Source: DATCJA01 sp050742335 (GTDB taxonomy: Bacteria > Acidobacteriota > Vicinamibacteria > Vicinamibacterales > UBA2999). From it: a stretch of DNA of 26,129 nucleotides. Each line of letters starts with the position of its first letter. Within the stretch, counting starts at the first letter, position 1. The translations under genes and the position numbers were made by a program. Shown here in pieces: positions 6,674 through 14,855 of this stretch. Below the pieces are notes generated by a model. That model was not told the DNA's origin. It searched no databases and saw nothing but the letters and a program-made list of their open reading frames with translations. The DNA is taken from assembly GCA_050742335.1 (NCBI GenBank), contig JBOGIR010000240.1, forward strand, positions 1 through 26,129, written 5' to 3'.

Positions 6674-7513
6674 TCAGTGTGGGGCGGCCTGCAGACCCTC
6701 ATAACAGGCGTCTTCCAGCAGCTCAAACCCTTGTTGGGCGGTACGTTTATGGGTAAATGCGATCTTCCAGGGTCTGGTGTAGGCCTTCGGGTCCTCGAGC
6801 GTCGCCTCGTAGTTGATCGTGTTGGCATCGACAAACGTGAAGCGTTCCACTACGTGCAACGCATCGCTGTGGTATGCGCCAGCCTGGTCGAACCAGGTGC
6901 GCGCGTCGTGATTGGTGACGTCCACGACCAGCGTATTTCCCTCCCAGCGGCCGCGCGAGTCCCCCCTCCACAGCTTGATGTTCTCCTCAAGGTGCGGACG
7001 CCCGTCCAGCGGGATCACGCGAAAGGCATGCTCGTACTGGTACAAGAACAGGACGTATCCCGGATTCTGAATAATCCGAAATGGCTGGAGGAACTCGAAC
7101 CGTGGCACACCGGCCAACAAACACCGCGCGATCGGGTCGCGCAGCTTCGCGTTCGTCGGGTGGTGGCGGTTCTCATAACGCCGATTCTTGATCGCCGCGG
7201 CCGCGGGAGTGTACGGAATCCTGTGGTCCGGCGGGTCCACAATCATGTCCGACGGCACCACCGGCCGCCCCGCCATCTTTGCGTGAAGGACGTCGGACCC
7301 TTTCTCGATGTCATCGGCCTCATCCGTTCCGATGTCGGCAGACCAGAATCCCTCACCCTGTATATCTGGCTGGCCATCCGGCAGACGCGCCGGCGACCAC
7401 GCGTTTGCGCTGGCCGTCGGTGCCTGGGCAGCAGCCAGGTCGGTCGCCAGCAACAGGTCGGCGGCTCCGACCGCCAGCGCCGTGACAGTCACCGCACGGA
7501 AGAATCGATGCAT
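6674..7513 (-). CDS. Secreted protein of the same acidobacterial family (paralogue 2)
   Basis: The start chosen is ATG 7513 because GAGGAG lies seven bases upstream. An in-frame ATG at 7528 lacks such a signal. The 279-residue product carries a signal peptide (MHRFFRAVTVTALAVGAADL, with a probable cut near ATDLAAAQA). It then has the family blocks ARLPDGQPDIQGEGFW, DPIARCLLAGVPRFEF, LWRGDSRGRWEGNTLVVDV, TWFDQAGAYHSDALHVVERF, INYEATLEDPKAYTRPWKI, and a C-terminal LLEDACYEG with a conserved Cys. It clearly aligns with the protein at 5753-6541 but is diverged, with a longer insertion before the ARC block. The pair probably arose by an old tandem duplication. The role is unknown. Confidence 0.8.
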   Translation of the reverse strand: MHRFFRAVTVTALAVGAADLLLATDLAAAQAPTASANAWSPARLPDGQPDIQGEGFWSADIGTDEADDIEKGSDVLHAKMAGRPVVPSDMIVDPPDHRIPYTPAAAAIKNRRYENRHHPTNAKLRDPIARCLLAGVPRFEFLQPFRIIQNPGYVLFLYQYEHAFRVIPLDGRPHLEENIKLWRGDSRGRWEGNTLVVDVTNHDARTWFDQAGAYHSDALHVVERFTFVDANTINYEATLEDPKAYTRPWKIAFTHKRTAQQGFELLEDACYEGLQAAPH

Positions 7514-7736
7514 CGCGTTACTCCTCAAGCCGCACGCGTGAGCCCTGTTGTCGGGCCGGCACTCTTCTTCTGGAGCACAGTACTGTAACCCGAAAAGGAC
7601 GACCGAACGCGGCCATCGAGATAACTACGTTGCCGACTTGAGTTTTCGAGAACCACAAGCCACGGGACGGCATGCGGAGGGAAGCCGACGCGAAGGTCGG
7701 CCTCCACGACCCGGAACATGTCGAACCTGACTATTC

Positions 7737-8568
7737 TTACTGCGTCCCCCTGGGCGACCCTTCGAGGTTGAAGGTCATCAGCAGGTTCCGGTACGGCACA
7801 ACCCGGCCATGCACTGGCGCGATCCGCTCCGGATTCAGCTTCAGTTCGTTGATTCGCTGTACCATCTGCGCGGCAAATTCCGGCCCGCGCTCGGGCACGC
7901 GAAGGTCGTCGCCGGCGGGCGGGTTGTAGCCGTCGCAGTACATCAGGATCCGCTCCTGCGGCAGATACGCGATTATCTGTCCGGTGTGATGTCCGTGGTT
8001 CGGCGTGTGATACAGCTCGATCGTTCGCGTACGGTCGCTCAGGACCTTCTTGTCTCCGACGGTTTCGATCATCGGCTTGGTGGATGTCGCTGCCGGATGT
8101 CCGTGGGCGCGCCCACGCCTGCTCGAAGAACGACTTGTTGTTCTCGTGCGTGATGACGGTGATGCCTTCGGCGACGTACTGACGCAGGCCGCCCGCGTGG
8201 TCGTAATGGGCATGCGTGTTCACCACGTAGCGGATTGGCTTGTTCGGGACGGTCTTGCGGACGAGCTCGTTCACGACCTTTGAGCGCGCATCGCTCGTGG
8301 GTCCCTCGAGCATCACGATGTGATCGGCGAACTCGACAGCGAGGCTGCGGGTGCCGGCTGCGTTCAGCGACCAGAGGCCGTCGCTGACCTTCTCAATCGT
8401 TGCCGTCAGCACTGCTGGCCGGGCGGGCGGAGACGCCACGTCTTGCGGCACCGGCAACGAGACGGCGGCATTGGGCGGCACGTCGGTGATCATGATGTCG
8501 AGCGTGGAATGGGATTCGCACCACTGCCGAGTATTGAAAACAAAGAACTTAACGGATTCCAGCTTCCT
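7737..8568 (-). pseudogene. MBL-fold metallo-hydrolase gene, 5'-truncated and frameshifted
   Basis: Two minus-strand frames together make one metallo-beta-lactamase-fold protein. The first frame carries STLDIMITDVPPN, TATIEKVSDGLWSLNAAG, PNKPIRYVVNTHAHYDHAGG (zinc motif HxHxDH at 8214-8197) and ITHENNKSFFEQAWARPR, ending in sense near 8101. The second resumes at about 8096 with AATSTKPMIETVGDKKVL, TPNHGHHTGQIIAYLPQERI, LMYCDGYNPP and ERIAPVHGRVVPYRNLL, ending at 7737. Compared with relatives, about four codons plus one base are missing at the joint. Relatives I recall also have an N-terminal region of about 180 residues with a signal peptide, and here it is absent: upstream of about 8568 the frame is meaningless. 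A sequencing error could explain the shift but not the missing 5' end. Confidence 0.75.
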
Positions 8569-8680
8569 CACGATCCGCCAGATCCGCACGAAAGCCCGGG
8601 TAGAGACACGTATTGAGCACGTGGCCGTACCGTGGCCTAACAGAGCTCGGTGAAAGTGAAACACGGCCTGTCAGCGCGCA

Positions 8681-9673
8681 CTACATCGTGACGACAATCT
8701 TGCCGCGCGCGCGGCCGCGCTCGAGCTCGGCGAACGCGTCGCGAAACTGCTCGAGCGGATAGGTGCGGTGGATAACCGGCTTGAGCTTGCCGGCGTCAAT
8801 CCAGCTCGCGACTTCGGCGAGCTGCAGGCCATCGGGGCGCATGAATAGGTAAACGAACCGCGCGCCCGTGCGAGCAGCGACTCGCCGGCGTTTCGTGGTC
8901 GCGAGCCACAGCGCAGCCGGCGCCCACCACGGCAAGGACTTGCGGGCGAACGTGACATCGGGCAGGCCGGCAATGCCAACGACCACGCCACCGCGTTTGA
9001 CTACGCAGAGCGATTCGAGCTCGCTCGCGCCGAGCGTATCGAACGCGGCGTCGAGTTCCCGCACCCGATCGGGCACGCGCTGCTTCGTGTAGTCGATGAC
9101 CTCATCGGCGCCCAGGCTCGTTACGAAGTCGATGTTCTTCGTGCTCGTCGTCGTTGCGACCCACAACCCGAGGATCTTCGCGATCTGGATCGCAAACGTG
9201 CCGACGCCGCCGGCGCCAGCGTGGATCAATACGCGCTCCCCGGGTTGCAGCGCCGCTGATTCGCGCAGCGCCTGCAGCGAAGTCAGCGCCGCGAGTGGCG
9301 CCCCGGCGGCTTCTGCGAAGCTCGCGCGCGCCGGCTTAAGTGCGACGACGCTCTCGTCCGCTACGACGCGTTCCGCGAGCCCACCCATGCGCATCTTCTC
9401 CAACCGTGCGTACACCTCGTTACCCGGCGTAAACCGCGATACGCGTGCGCCTACGCCAGCGACCACGCCCGCGACATCACAGCCGAGTCCGATCGGTGGT
9501 CGAAGCGGAAGCACGAGCTTCACGTTGCCGTTTCGGATCTTGTAGTCGAGCGGATTGAGGCTCGCCGCGTGCACGACGATCAGCACATCCGTCGGCCCGA
9601 CATTCGGCTCTGGCCGCTGTGCGAGAGCGAGAACCTCGGGCCCGCCATAGCGCTGCGCAACGATGGCCTTCAT
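8681..9673 (-). CDS. MDR-family NAD(P)-dependent quinone/alcohol oxidoreductase
   Basis: This complete 330-residue medium-chain dehydrogenase/reductase starts at ATG 9673 behind AAGGA. The N-terminal GroES-like domain spans about residues 1-125 (MKAIVAQRYGGPEVL, AASLNPLDYKIRNG, GLGCDVAGVVAGVG). The Rossmann domain has the dinucleotide motif HAGAGGVGTFAIQIAK at 151-166, followed by GADEVIDYT. The C-terminal IHRTYPLEQFRDAFAELERG, then RGKIVV, is typical. Structural and catalytic zinc ligands are absent, which places it with the zinc-independent quinone-oxidoreductase-like branch. It probably reduces quinones or activated double bonds with NADPH, but the substrate cannot be read from sequence. 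It is monocistronic, with spacers on both sides. Confidence 0.88.
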   Translation of the reverse strand: MKAIVAQRYGGPEVLALAQRPEPNVGPTDVLIVVHAASLNPLDYKIRNGNVKLVLPLRPPIGLGCDVAGVVAGVGARVSRFTPGNEVYARLEKMRMGGLAERVVADESVVALKPARASFAEAAGAPLAALTSLQALRESAALQPGERVLIHAGAGGVGTFAIQIAKILGLWVATTTSTKNIDFVTSLGADEVIDYTKQRVPDRVRELDAAFDTLGASELESLCVVKRGGVVVGIAGLPDVTFARKSLPWWAPAALWLATTKRRRVAARTGARFVYLFMRPDGLQLAEVASWIDAGKLKPVIHRTYPLEQFRDAFAELERGRARGKIVVTM

Positions 9674-9859
9674 CGCATCCTTCTATCCCGGAGTGTAGAG
9701 AGACCGAGAGAAAGCAACTCTCCGCTCTCGATTCGCGATCTGGGACGAGACTTCCTGGACACTCTCATGAGCGACCTTGCCCTTGGCAGCGAAGACCATC
9801 CGGATCAGCGGCGGATCACGCGGCCTACCTGGGCGCTGAGCCACCGACGGGCGACGACG

Positions 9860-10103
9860 AATGACTGGAAAACCGGCTTGGTCGGGATTCTGTTCATCGT
9901 CATCTGGCGCGCGATCGCCATCCTCACGGGCGTGGCCGGGCGTCTACGTGCTCGTCGTCAGCCGTGGGACATTGCTCCCGTTCATGGGGACGCCGAGGTT
10001 CAGCCCGGTCAACTTGATCGTCGGGGAGTCGGGATCCTATACCGGGAATTCGGTAAACTTCCCCTGGCTAATGCTTCCTATCGTCTTCACACGCAGGAGG
10101 TGA
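9860..10103 (+). pseudogene. Possible relic of a small membrane protein, frameshifted
   Basis: In the 436-bp spacer before the lipoprotein gene, one plus-strand frame reads NDWKTGLVGILFIVIWRAIA (then ILTGVAG), and the next frame continues VYVLVVSRGTLLPFMGTPRF, LIVGESGSYTGNSV and NFPWLMLPIVFTRR, ending at a stop at 10101-10103. Joined near 9945 these would make two or three membrane segments. There is no ribosome binding site or clear start. No family is recognised, and chance hydrophobic frames are a real alternative. The rest of the spacer (9674-9859) shows nothing I can name. Confidence 0.3.
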
Positions 10104-10109
10104 CCGGTG

Positions 10110-11147
10110 ATGCACAGACTTCTTCTCTCGATGCTGTTGGTGAGCGCGTTGGCCGGCTGCCATACGCAAGACGCGTCCACATCTACGGCCGCCGCCGGCC
10201 TCGACGATACGGCCGGCGCTGCCCGGACCGGCGCCCGCATTCTTGGCACTGACGTCGATCCGGAGACGCGAAAAGACATTATCCAGCTCGACCTCGAGCA
10301 GAACGACGCCAATGCCATTGGCGACTCCGAGGGGATGATCGATCGGATGCTTGCCGACGACACGCTGTGGGTCGGCGCCACCGGACGCATCGTCACCAAG
10401 CCCCAGATTCTGGCGGTGACGCGATTCAATTTTCTGAAGAACCCCACGCGGACGAAGAAGGATGCTGCCCCGCACGACGACTTCGGCCTGAGACGGTTTG
10501 GAGACGTCATCGTCCAACACGGGCGCAGCACCACGATGAATCCCGACGGCTCTCGCGGGCAGGCGAGACGATATCTGATCGTCCTGCAGAAGCAGCGCGG
10601 CCAGTGGTGGGTGATCGGCCGCGAGACGATTCCGATCGACTACACGCCGCAGCCCGACTCGGCCGAAGTGCTTGCGGCGCAGGCGCAGGCCAAACCGTCG
10701 CCGACAAGCAGGATCTTCCTTGGCACAGACGTGGAGCCAGAGGTGCAGAAAGAAGTCCTCCGGCTCTCCGCGGCGCAGAACGACGCGGCGGCAACGGGCG
10801 ACAGCGACAATGTCACTCGCGACCGTCTCTTTGCCGACGATATCGTCTGGGTGAGCTCGACCGGACACGTACAGACGAAAGACGAGTTCCTGGCCGGCGT
10901 GCGGGCAAATTTTCAGAAGAACCCGAACCGCAGGGCCACAGGCACGATCAACAAGCACGACGACTTCACCGTGCGACGTTTTGGCGACACCATCATTCAC
11001 CTGGGGCGCAGCACCACCATCAATGCTGACAAGTCCGAAGGGCCGCGCCGGAGGTACATGAACGTGTTCATGAACCGAGGCGGTGAATGGTGGTTTGTCG
11101 CCCACGGGGCGACGCCAATAGTGGAAGCAACGAGGAGTGGAACCTAA
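10110..11147 (+). CDS. Lipoprotein with two tandem NTF2-like (SnoaL/DUF4440-type) domains
   Basis: AGGAGG at 10095-10100 precedes ATG 10110. A GTG three bases earlier is equally placed and would add one residue. The 345-residue product has a lipoprotein signal (MHRLLLSMLLVSALAGC, lipobox LAGC). After a low-complexity spacer come two homologous domains. Domain 1 is about 42-175: ILGTDVDPETRKDIIQLDLE, DRMLADDTLWVGATGRI, HDDFGLRRFGDVIVQHGRST, GQWWVIGRE. Domain 2 is about 195-335: FLGTDVEPEVQKEVLRLSA, DRLFADDIVWVSSTGHV, HDDFTVRRFGDTIIHLGRST, GEWWFVAHG. Each follows the SnoaL-like pattern with W/F-lined cores, so the protein is an internal duplication. It is probably a periplasmic or outer-membrane binding or enzymatic lipoprotein of unknown ligand. 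Confidence 0.85.
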   Translation: MHRLLLSMLLVSALAGCHTQDASTSTAAAGLDDTAGAARTGARILGTDVDPETRKDIIQLDLEQNDANAIGDSEGMIDRMLADDTLWVGATGRIVTKPQILAVTRFNFLKNPTRTKKDAAPHDDFGLRRFGDVIVQHGRSTTMNPDGSRGQARRYLIVLQKQRGQWWVIGRETIPIDYTPQPDSAEVLAAQAQAKPSPTSRIFLGTDVEPEVQKEVLRLSAAQNDAAATGDSDNVTRDRLFADDIVWVSSTGHVQTKDEFLAGVRANFQKNPNRRATGTINKHDDFTVRRFGDTIIHLGRSTTINADKSEGPRRRYMNVFMNRGGEWWFVAHGATPIVEATRSGT

Positions 11148-11243
11148 TCCCAGAGCGCGCATCACCGCCAGGCGGTAGCACTTGGCGTGTAAAACGAACC
11201 AGAGTGGACGACGATGCCATCGTCCGGGAGGAAGTGAAAAGAG

Positions 11244-11318
11244 CCCTTCGACTTGCTCACTTCGGCGGATCGCTCACCCCGAGACTGTGCTCCGGGTGAC
11301 CCTGAGCATGTCGAAGGG
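11244..11318. repeat. 75-bp inverted-repeat element (CCCTTCGACTTGCTCA type)
   Basis: CCCTTCGACTTGCTCA (11244-11259) faces TGAGCATGTCGAAGGG (11303-11318), with 15 of 16 bases pairing. Inside it a second inverted pair TCACCC/GGGTGA adds structure. Such CTTCGAC-GCTCA palindromes occur dispersed in many high-GC genomes. It sits about 100 bp after the lipoprotein stop and could end its transcript. Confidence 0.7.
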
Positions 11319-11343
11319 TCAGGGCATTCGACTCGGCCGTCGA

Positions 11344-11461
11344 ATGGCGGAGAGGGTGGGCCGCCTTCGCGCTGCGCGCTTCGGCGCCCTCGCCGGAGCC
11401 ATCCCGCCGAAGCTCGCGCTGAATTCTGACGCGAGCGAAGGAGGATGGCGGAGAGGGTGGG
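11344..11461. repeat. 17-bp direct repeat of the tRNA-Ser 3' end
   Basis: ATGGCGGAGAGGGTGGG occurs at 11344-11360 and again at 11445-11461, where it is the 3' terminus of tRNA-Ser (CCA, discriminator, acceptor stem and start of the T-stem). The copies are 101 bp apart. Between them is an 84-bp GC-rich stretch with a GCTCGCG/CGCGAGC inverted repeat. A partial tRNA copy next to a tRNA is what an integration or excision scar can leave. Confidence 0.7.
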
Positions 11462-11536
11462 ATTCGAACCCACGTGCCCCTTACGGGACAAGACGCTTTC
11501 GAGGCGCCCCCGTTACGACCACTTCGGTACCTCTCC
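11446..11536 (-). tRNA. tRNA-Ser(CGA)
   Basis: The minus strand folds as a class II tRNA. The acceptor stem is GGAGAGG/CCTCTCC, the D-stem CCG/CGG, and the anticodon stem GGCGC/GCGTC with loop CTCGAAA, giving anticodon CGA (reads UCG). A long variable arm (TGTCCC-GTAA-GGGGCA) is diagnostic for serine, leucine or tyrosine. The T-arm is GTGGG-TTCGAAT-CCCAC. The discriminator is G, and the CCA end is encoded (11446-11448). The anticodon and variable arm together identify serine. Confidence 0.95.
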
Positions 11537-11547
11537 CGATAGCGATG

Positions 11548-11660
11548 CACGGTCCGGCTAAAGCCGGACACTACGTACGCTGGATGTCGCGGGTTCGGCT
11601 GAGCGGACACTACGTACGCTGGACGTCACGGGTCGGCCCTGAAGCTGGACCCTACGTACC
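11548..11660. repeat. Degenerate tandem array starting with the GTCCGGCTAAAGCCGGAC palindrome
   Basis: About three units of about 40 bp each carry a variant of GGACACTACGTACGCTGGA. The first begins with the perfect palindrome GTCCGGCTAAAGCCGGAC (11552-11569). Bases 11548-11579 reappear exactly at 24821-24852. The array fills the gap between the tRNA and the end of the Oar-like gene and may terminate or stabilise converging transcripts. Confidence 0.8.
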
Positions 11661-11687
11661 GCCGAACGTTCAATTATAGCGGTTCGA

Positions 11688-14600
11688 TCAGAACACCCAC
11701 CGAATGCCGAGCTGCGCCTGACGCGCCGGCGTCCGGGTGCGAGTAATCCGTCCCGCGGTCGGGTTGGGCTGGCCGTTGATGAACGCCACCATCTCCGGCG
11801 TACCGAAGTTGGCCCGGTTGAACAGATTGAACGTTTCGATCCGGAACTGGAGCCTCCCGGCCCCGATCTGGACATTCTTGAACACCGACAGGTCGACGGT
11901 CGCCAGGCCCGGGGATCGCACGGTGCCGCGCCCGAGGGTGCCGAAGTAGCCGATGCGCGCCGGCTGAAACTGCGAGATGTCGAACCATCGGTCCGGATCG
12001 CCGGTGACTGGGTTGCTGTTGGCACCGGCGCGCAGATCCGGGCGCAGGCTCTCGTCGGCGCTGAAGCGCTGGATCTGGGCGTCGCTCAGCTCCTCGACCG
12101 ACAACGGGTAGCCGTCCATCAGCGAGATGATGCTGTTGACCTGCCACCCGTTCGCGAGCGCCCGCGCCACGCCCGTGAGATTGTTTCCGAACGGCAGCTC
12201 GTACGACACGTTGGCGGAAAAGACCTTCGGGATATCGTACGCTGCTGGCCCCTTTCTCAGGTGCATGTCGTACGCGTACATGCCGCGCTGGCCCTGCGGC
12301 AGCTCGTCCCCGTTCTGTGTCACGCCCGACCCCTCGTCAGTCGCCTTCGAGTAGGTGAACGACGCGCCGAGCTGCAGGCCGTCGCTCAGCCTGCGCTGCA
12401 CGGCGAGCGAGCCACCCTGATACCAGAGGTCGGCGTTCGAGTACTGGATGCGCATCTCGCCGAAGTTCGGGTTGATGAGCGTGCTGTTCGGCGGGAAGTA
12501 CTTCTCGCCCGCCGGCTGCACCGGCCACCCTTCCCAGCGGTTGATGTTGGCCAGCGACTGCTGCCACAGGTGATAGCCGCGCGTGCCGGTGTAGTCCGCC
12601 GAGACCACCCAGTTGGTCCCGAGCTGCCGCTGGACAGTGAGGCTCCAGCGGTAGTACGTCGTCTGGTCGAGGTCGAACTGCATCGTCCGGATATTCGGCC
12701 GAGCTGCGGCACGGCCGAGCTGCGTCACAAACGCATTCGGGAAGTTGATACCACTCCCATCGATCCGTCCGACGAGCGTGAAGGGCGGCAGCTCCTGGAG
12801 TGCTGTCCGGATGTTGTAGAGCATCGGGTGCTCGTAGAAGATGCCGAAGCCGCCCCGAATCGACATGCGGCCCTGCTGCGGGGCCCACACGGCGCCGATG
12901 CGTGGGCTGAACGACTTCGCGGTCGGGTTCTTGAACAGCGGGCCGACTGTCACCTGCGGGTCGGTCAGACTGATCAGGTTCGAGGACTTGCCGTCGACTT
13001 CCGTCGGCACCGACGCGAACTCGTACCGCAGGCCCATGTTGATCGTGATGTCGTGCCGTGCCTGCCAGTTGTCCTGGAGGTACGCGCCGAACAGATGCTG
13101 CCGAAGGTCGCGGACCGGGTCGTCGCCGCCCGGCAGCATCACCTCGAACCGCCGCGGGTTGGCGAGGAGAAGGTTTTCAATGTCCCGAAACTCGTAGATG
13201 CCGTTGCAGCCGCGCGAGCAGGAAGAAATGTTGTAACGGTAGTAGGTCCATTCACCGCCCAGGCGGTACGAATGGTTGCCGCGGATCAGCGAATACCCTT
13301 CCTTGACGTTGTACGCGCGCTGCCGGTACTTCGACGGGTCGACGCGGAAGCCGATGGCCGACAGCACTCCCGGGACGTCGATCTGCCCCATGCGCTGCCG
13401 GTCGCCGCGGAACAGCAGCCCCTGGCTCGCGAAATCGCGCGTCGAGAGCGGCAGGTCGCCCTGGGGCTCGGAGCCACTGTAGCCGAAGTGCAGCTCGCTC
13501 AGCGACGCGGCGCTCAGCACGGCGGTCCACTTCGTGCCGAGCACGTGCTTCACGCTGCGCGTCCCGACCGACGCGATGCCGCTGGCGGATTCCTGTCCGG
13601 TGAGGTCGTGCAGAATCCCGAGCGGCGATCGCTCGCCGCGGTCGAAGTTGTAGGTGCCCGACAGCGTGTGTCCGCCCGTGGCCTGGTAGTCGATCTTCCC
13701 CAAAGCGAAATCGTTGTCGGTGACCTGGCTCAAGGCCCCTGCGATCAGCACGGTATCGCCGAAGTTCTGGACGACGGAGTTGCCCTGGCCTGGGACTGGA
13801 TAGAGCTCCAGGTACCGGGCCATCGCCGGGTTCACGGCCACGGTCCGGCCGTTCGCGAGGCGTCCCTGCCGCGCGTTCATGCTGGGGACGAGCGCCGTGT
13901 CGGTCTTGCCCTGGTCCTCGCGGAGCCCCTCATAGCTCCCGAAAAAGAAGAGCCGATTGCGCATGACGGGGCCGCCGAGCGAGAAGCCGAACTGGTTCCG
14001 CTCGAGATCCGGCTTCGGGCGGTTGAACTTCCGGTCGAAGTAGTTGGGGGCGTCGAGTGCATCGTTGCGGTAGAACTCGAACACCGACCCGTTGAACGTG
14101 TTCGTCCCCGACTTCGTCACCGCGCTGACGATGCCGCCCGCCGCGCTGCGATACTCGGCCGAGTAGTTATTCGTGACGATCTGGATTTCCTGCACCGTTT
14201 CGGCGCCCATGTACGCGCCGGACGACCCCTGCGCGTTGCCCGACAGGTCGCTGTTCGACACACCGTCGAGCAAGTACAGGTTCTGCGTGCCGCGCGCGCC
14301 CGCCACGGTGAACTTGTCGCCCATGCCGCCGAAGACACCCTGGGTGCCGGAGCTCGGGATCTTGATCACCCCCGGCTGCAGGAACGTGAGTTGGGTCAGG
14401 TCGCGATTGACGAGCGGAAGGTCCTCAACGCGCCTGGCGTCGATCAAGTTCGAGACCGTCGCCGAGGTCACCTCGACGAGCGGGGCGGCGCCCGTGACGA
14501 TGACCTCCTGCTGCACGTTGGCGAGCGGCAGCGCCAGATCGAGGACGATCGTGCGGCCAATGGTCAGCTGGATGTCCCGGCGAACGGCGGTGCCAAAGCC

Positions 14601-14855
14601 CGACAGCGCCGCTGTGACCTCGTAGCTGCCAATAGGCAGGTTCGGCGCCTCGAAGCGCCCGTTCTCGTTGGCAAACACCGTCCGGACGAGGCCCGTCCCC
14701 ACGTTTCTCACGTTCACCTCGGCGCCAGGCAGGGCCGCCTTGGTTTGATCCACGACCGTTCCGCTGATGGTTCCGGTCGTCAGTTGCGCGAACGCAGAGG
14801 GCTGGCACAGAAGCGTGGCAAGGAGGACGGCGGTACCTAGGTTTCTTGATCTCAT
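11688..14855 (-). CDS. Oar-like TonB-dependent outer-membrane receptor with carboxypeptidase-regulatory-like domain
   Basis: The start chosen is ATG 14855 (GAGGGAG just upstream), since it puts a clean signal peptide at the N-terminus (MRSRNLGTAVLLATLLC, cut after AFAQ). The 1055-residue protein then has a carboxypeptidase-regulatory-like Ig fold at about 26-115 (TGTISGTVVDQTKAALPGAE, NENGRFEAPNLPIGSYEV). A plug domain follows at about 120-270 (EVIVTGAAPLVEV, RRVEDLPLVNRDLTQLTFLQ, GTQNLYLLDGVSN, VQEIQIVTNNYSAEY). The remainder is a large beta-barrel ending in the outer-membrane-type terminus GIRWVF. This is the Oar-type SusC-like receptor family expanded in Acidobacteriota. It would import an oligosaccharide, peptide or other large ligand with TonB energy. 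The substrate is not readable. No SusD partner or degradative cluster adjoins it. Confidence 0.93.
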   Translation of the reverse strand: MRSRNLGTAVLLATLLCQPSAFAQLTTGTISGTVVDQTKAALPGAEVNVRNVGTGLVRTVFANENGRFEAPNLPIGSYEVTAALSGFGTAVRRDIQLTIGRTIVLDLALPLANVQQEVIVTGAAPLVEVTSATVSNLIDARRVEDLPLVNRDLTQLTFLQPGVIKIPSSGTQGVFGGMGDKFTVAGARGTQNLYLLDGVSNSDLSGNAQGSSGAYMGAETVQEIQIVTNNYSAEYRSAAGGIVSAVTKSGTNTFNGSVFEFYRNDALDAPNYFDRKFNRPKPDLERNQFGFSLGGPVMRNRLFFFGSYEGLREDQGKTDTALVPSMNARQGRLANGRTVAVNPAMARYLELYPVPGQGNSVVQNFGDTVLIAGALSQVTDNDFALGKIDYQATGGHTLSGTYNFDRGERSPLGILHDLTGQESASGIASVGTRSVKHVLGTKWTAVLSAASLSELHFGYSGSEPQGDLPLSTRDFASQGLLFRGDRQRMGQIDVPGVLSAIGFRVDPSKYRQRAYNVKEGYSLIRGNHSYRLGGEWTYYRYNISSCSRGCNGIYEFRDIENLLLANPRRFEVMLPGGDDPVRDLRQHLFGAYLQDNWQARHDITINMGLRYEFASVPTEVDGKSSNLISLTDPQVTVGPLFKNPTAKSFSPRIGAVWAPQQGRMSIRGGFGIFYEHPMLYNIRTALQELPPFTLVGRIDGSGINFPNAFVTQLGRAAARPNIRTMQFDLDQTTYYRWSLTVQRQLGTNWVVSADYTGTRGYHLWQQSLANINRWEGWPVQPAGEKYFPPNSTLINPNFGEMRIQYSNADLWYQGGSLAVQRRLSDGLQLGASFTYSKATDEGSGVTQNGDELPQGQRGMYAYDMHLRKGPAAYDIPKVFSANVSYELPFGNNLTGVARALANGWQVNSIISLMDGYPLSVEELSDAQIQRFSADESLRPDLRAGANSNPVTGDPDRWFDISQFQPARIGYFGTLGRGTVRSPGLATVDLSVFKNVQIGAGRLQFRIETFNLFNRANFGTPEMVAFINGQPNPTAGRITRTRTPARQAQLGIRWVF

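Noticed and set aside
7525..8664. A single 379-residue MBL-fold protein
   Set aside because: Only its middle part is protein-like. After about residue 188 it becomes Arg-rich nonsense while the true C-terminus continues in another frame, so it is treated as a pseudogene.
12261..14840. An 859-codon plus-strand open frame opposite the Oar-like gene
   Set aside because: It is a composition shadow: the minus-strand TonB-receptor frame has a signal peptide, domains and the C-terminal aromatic residue, and the plus product has no recognisable domain.
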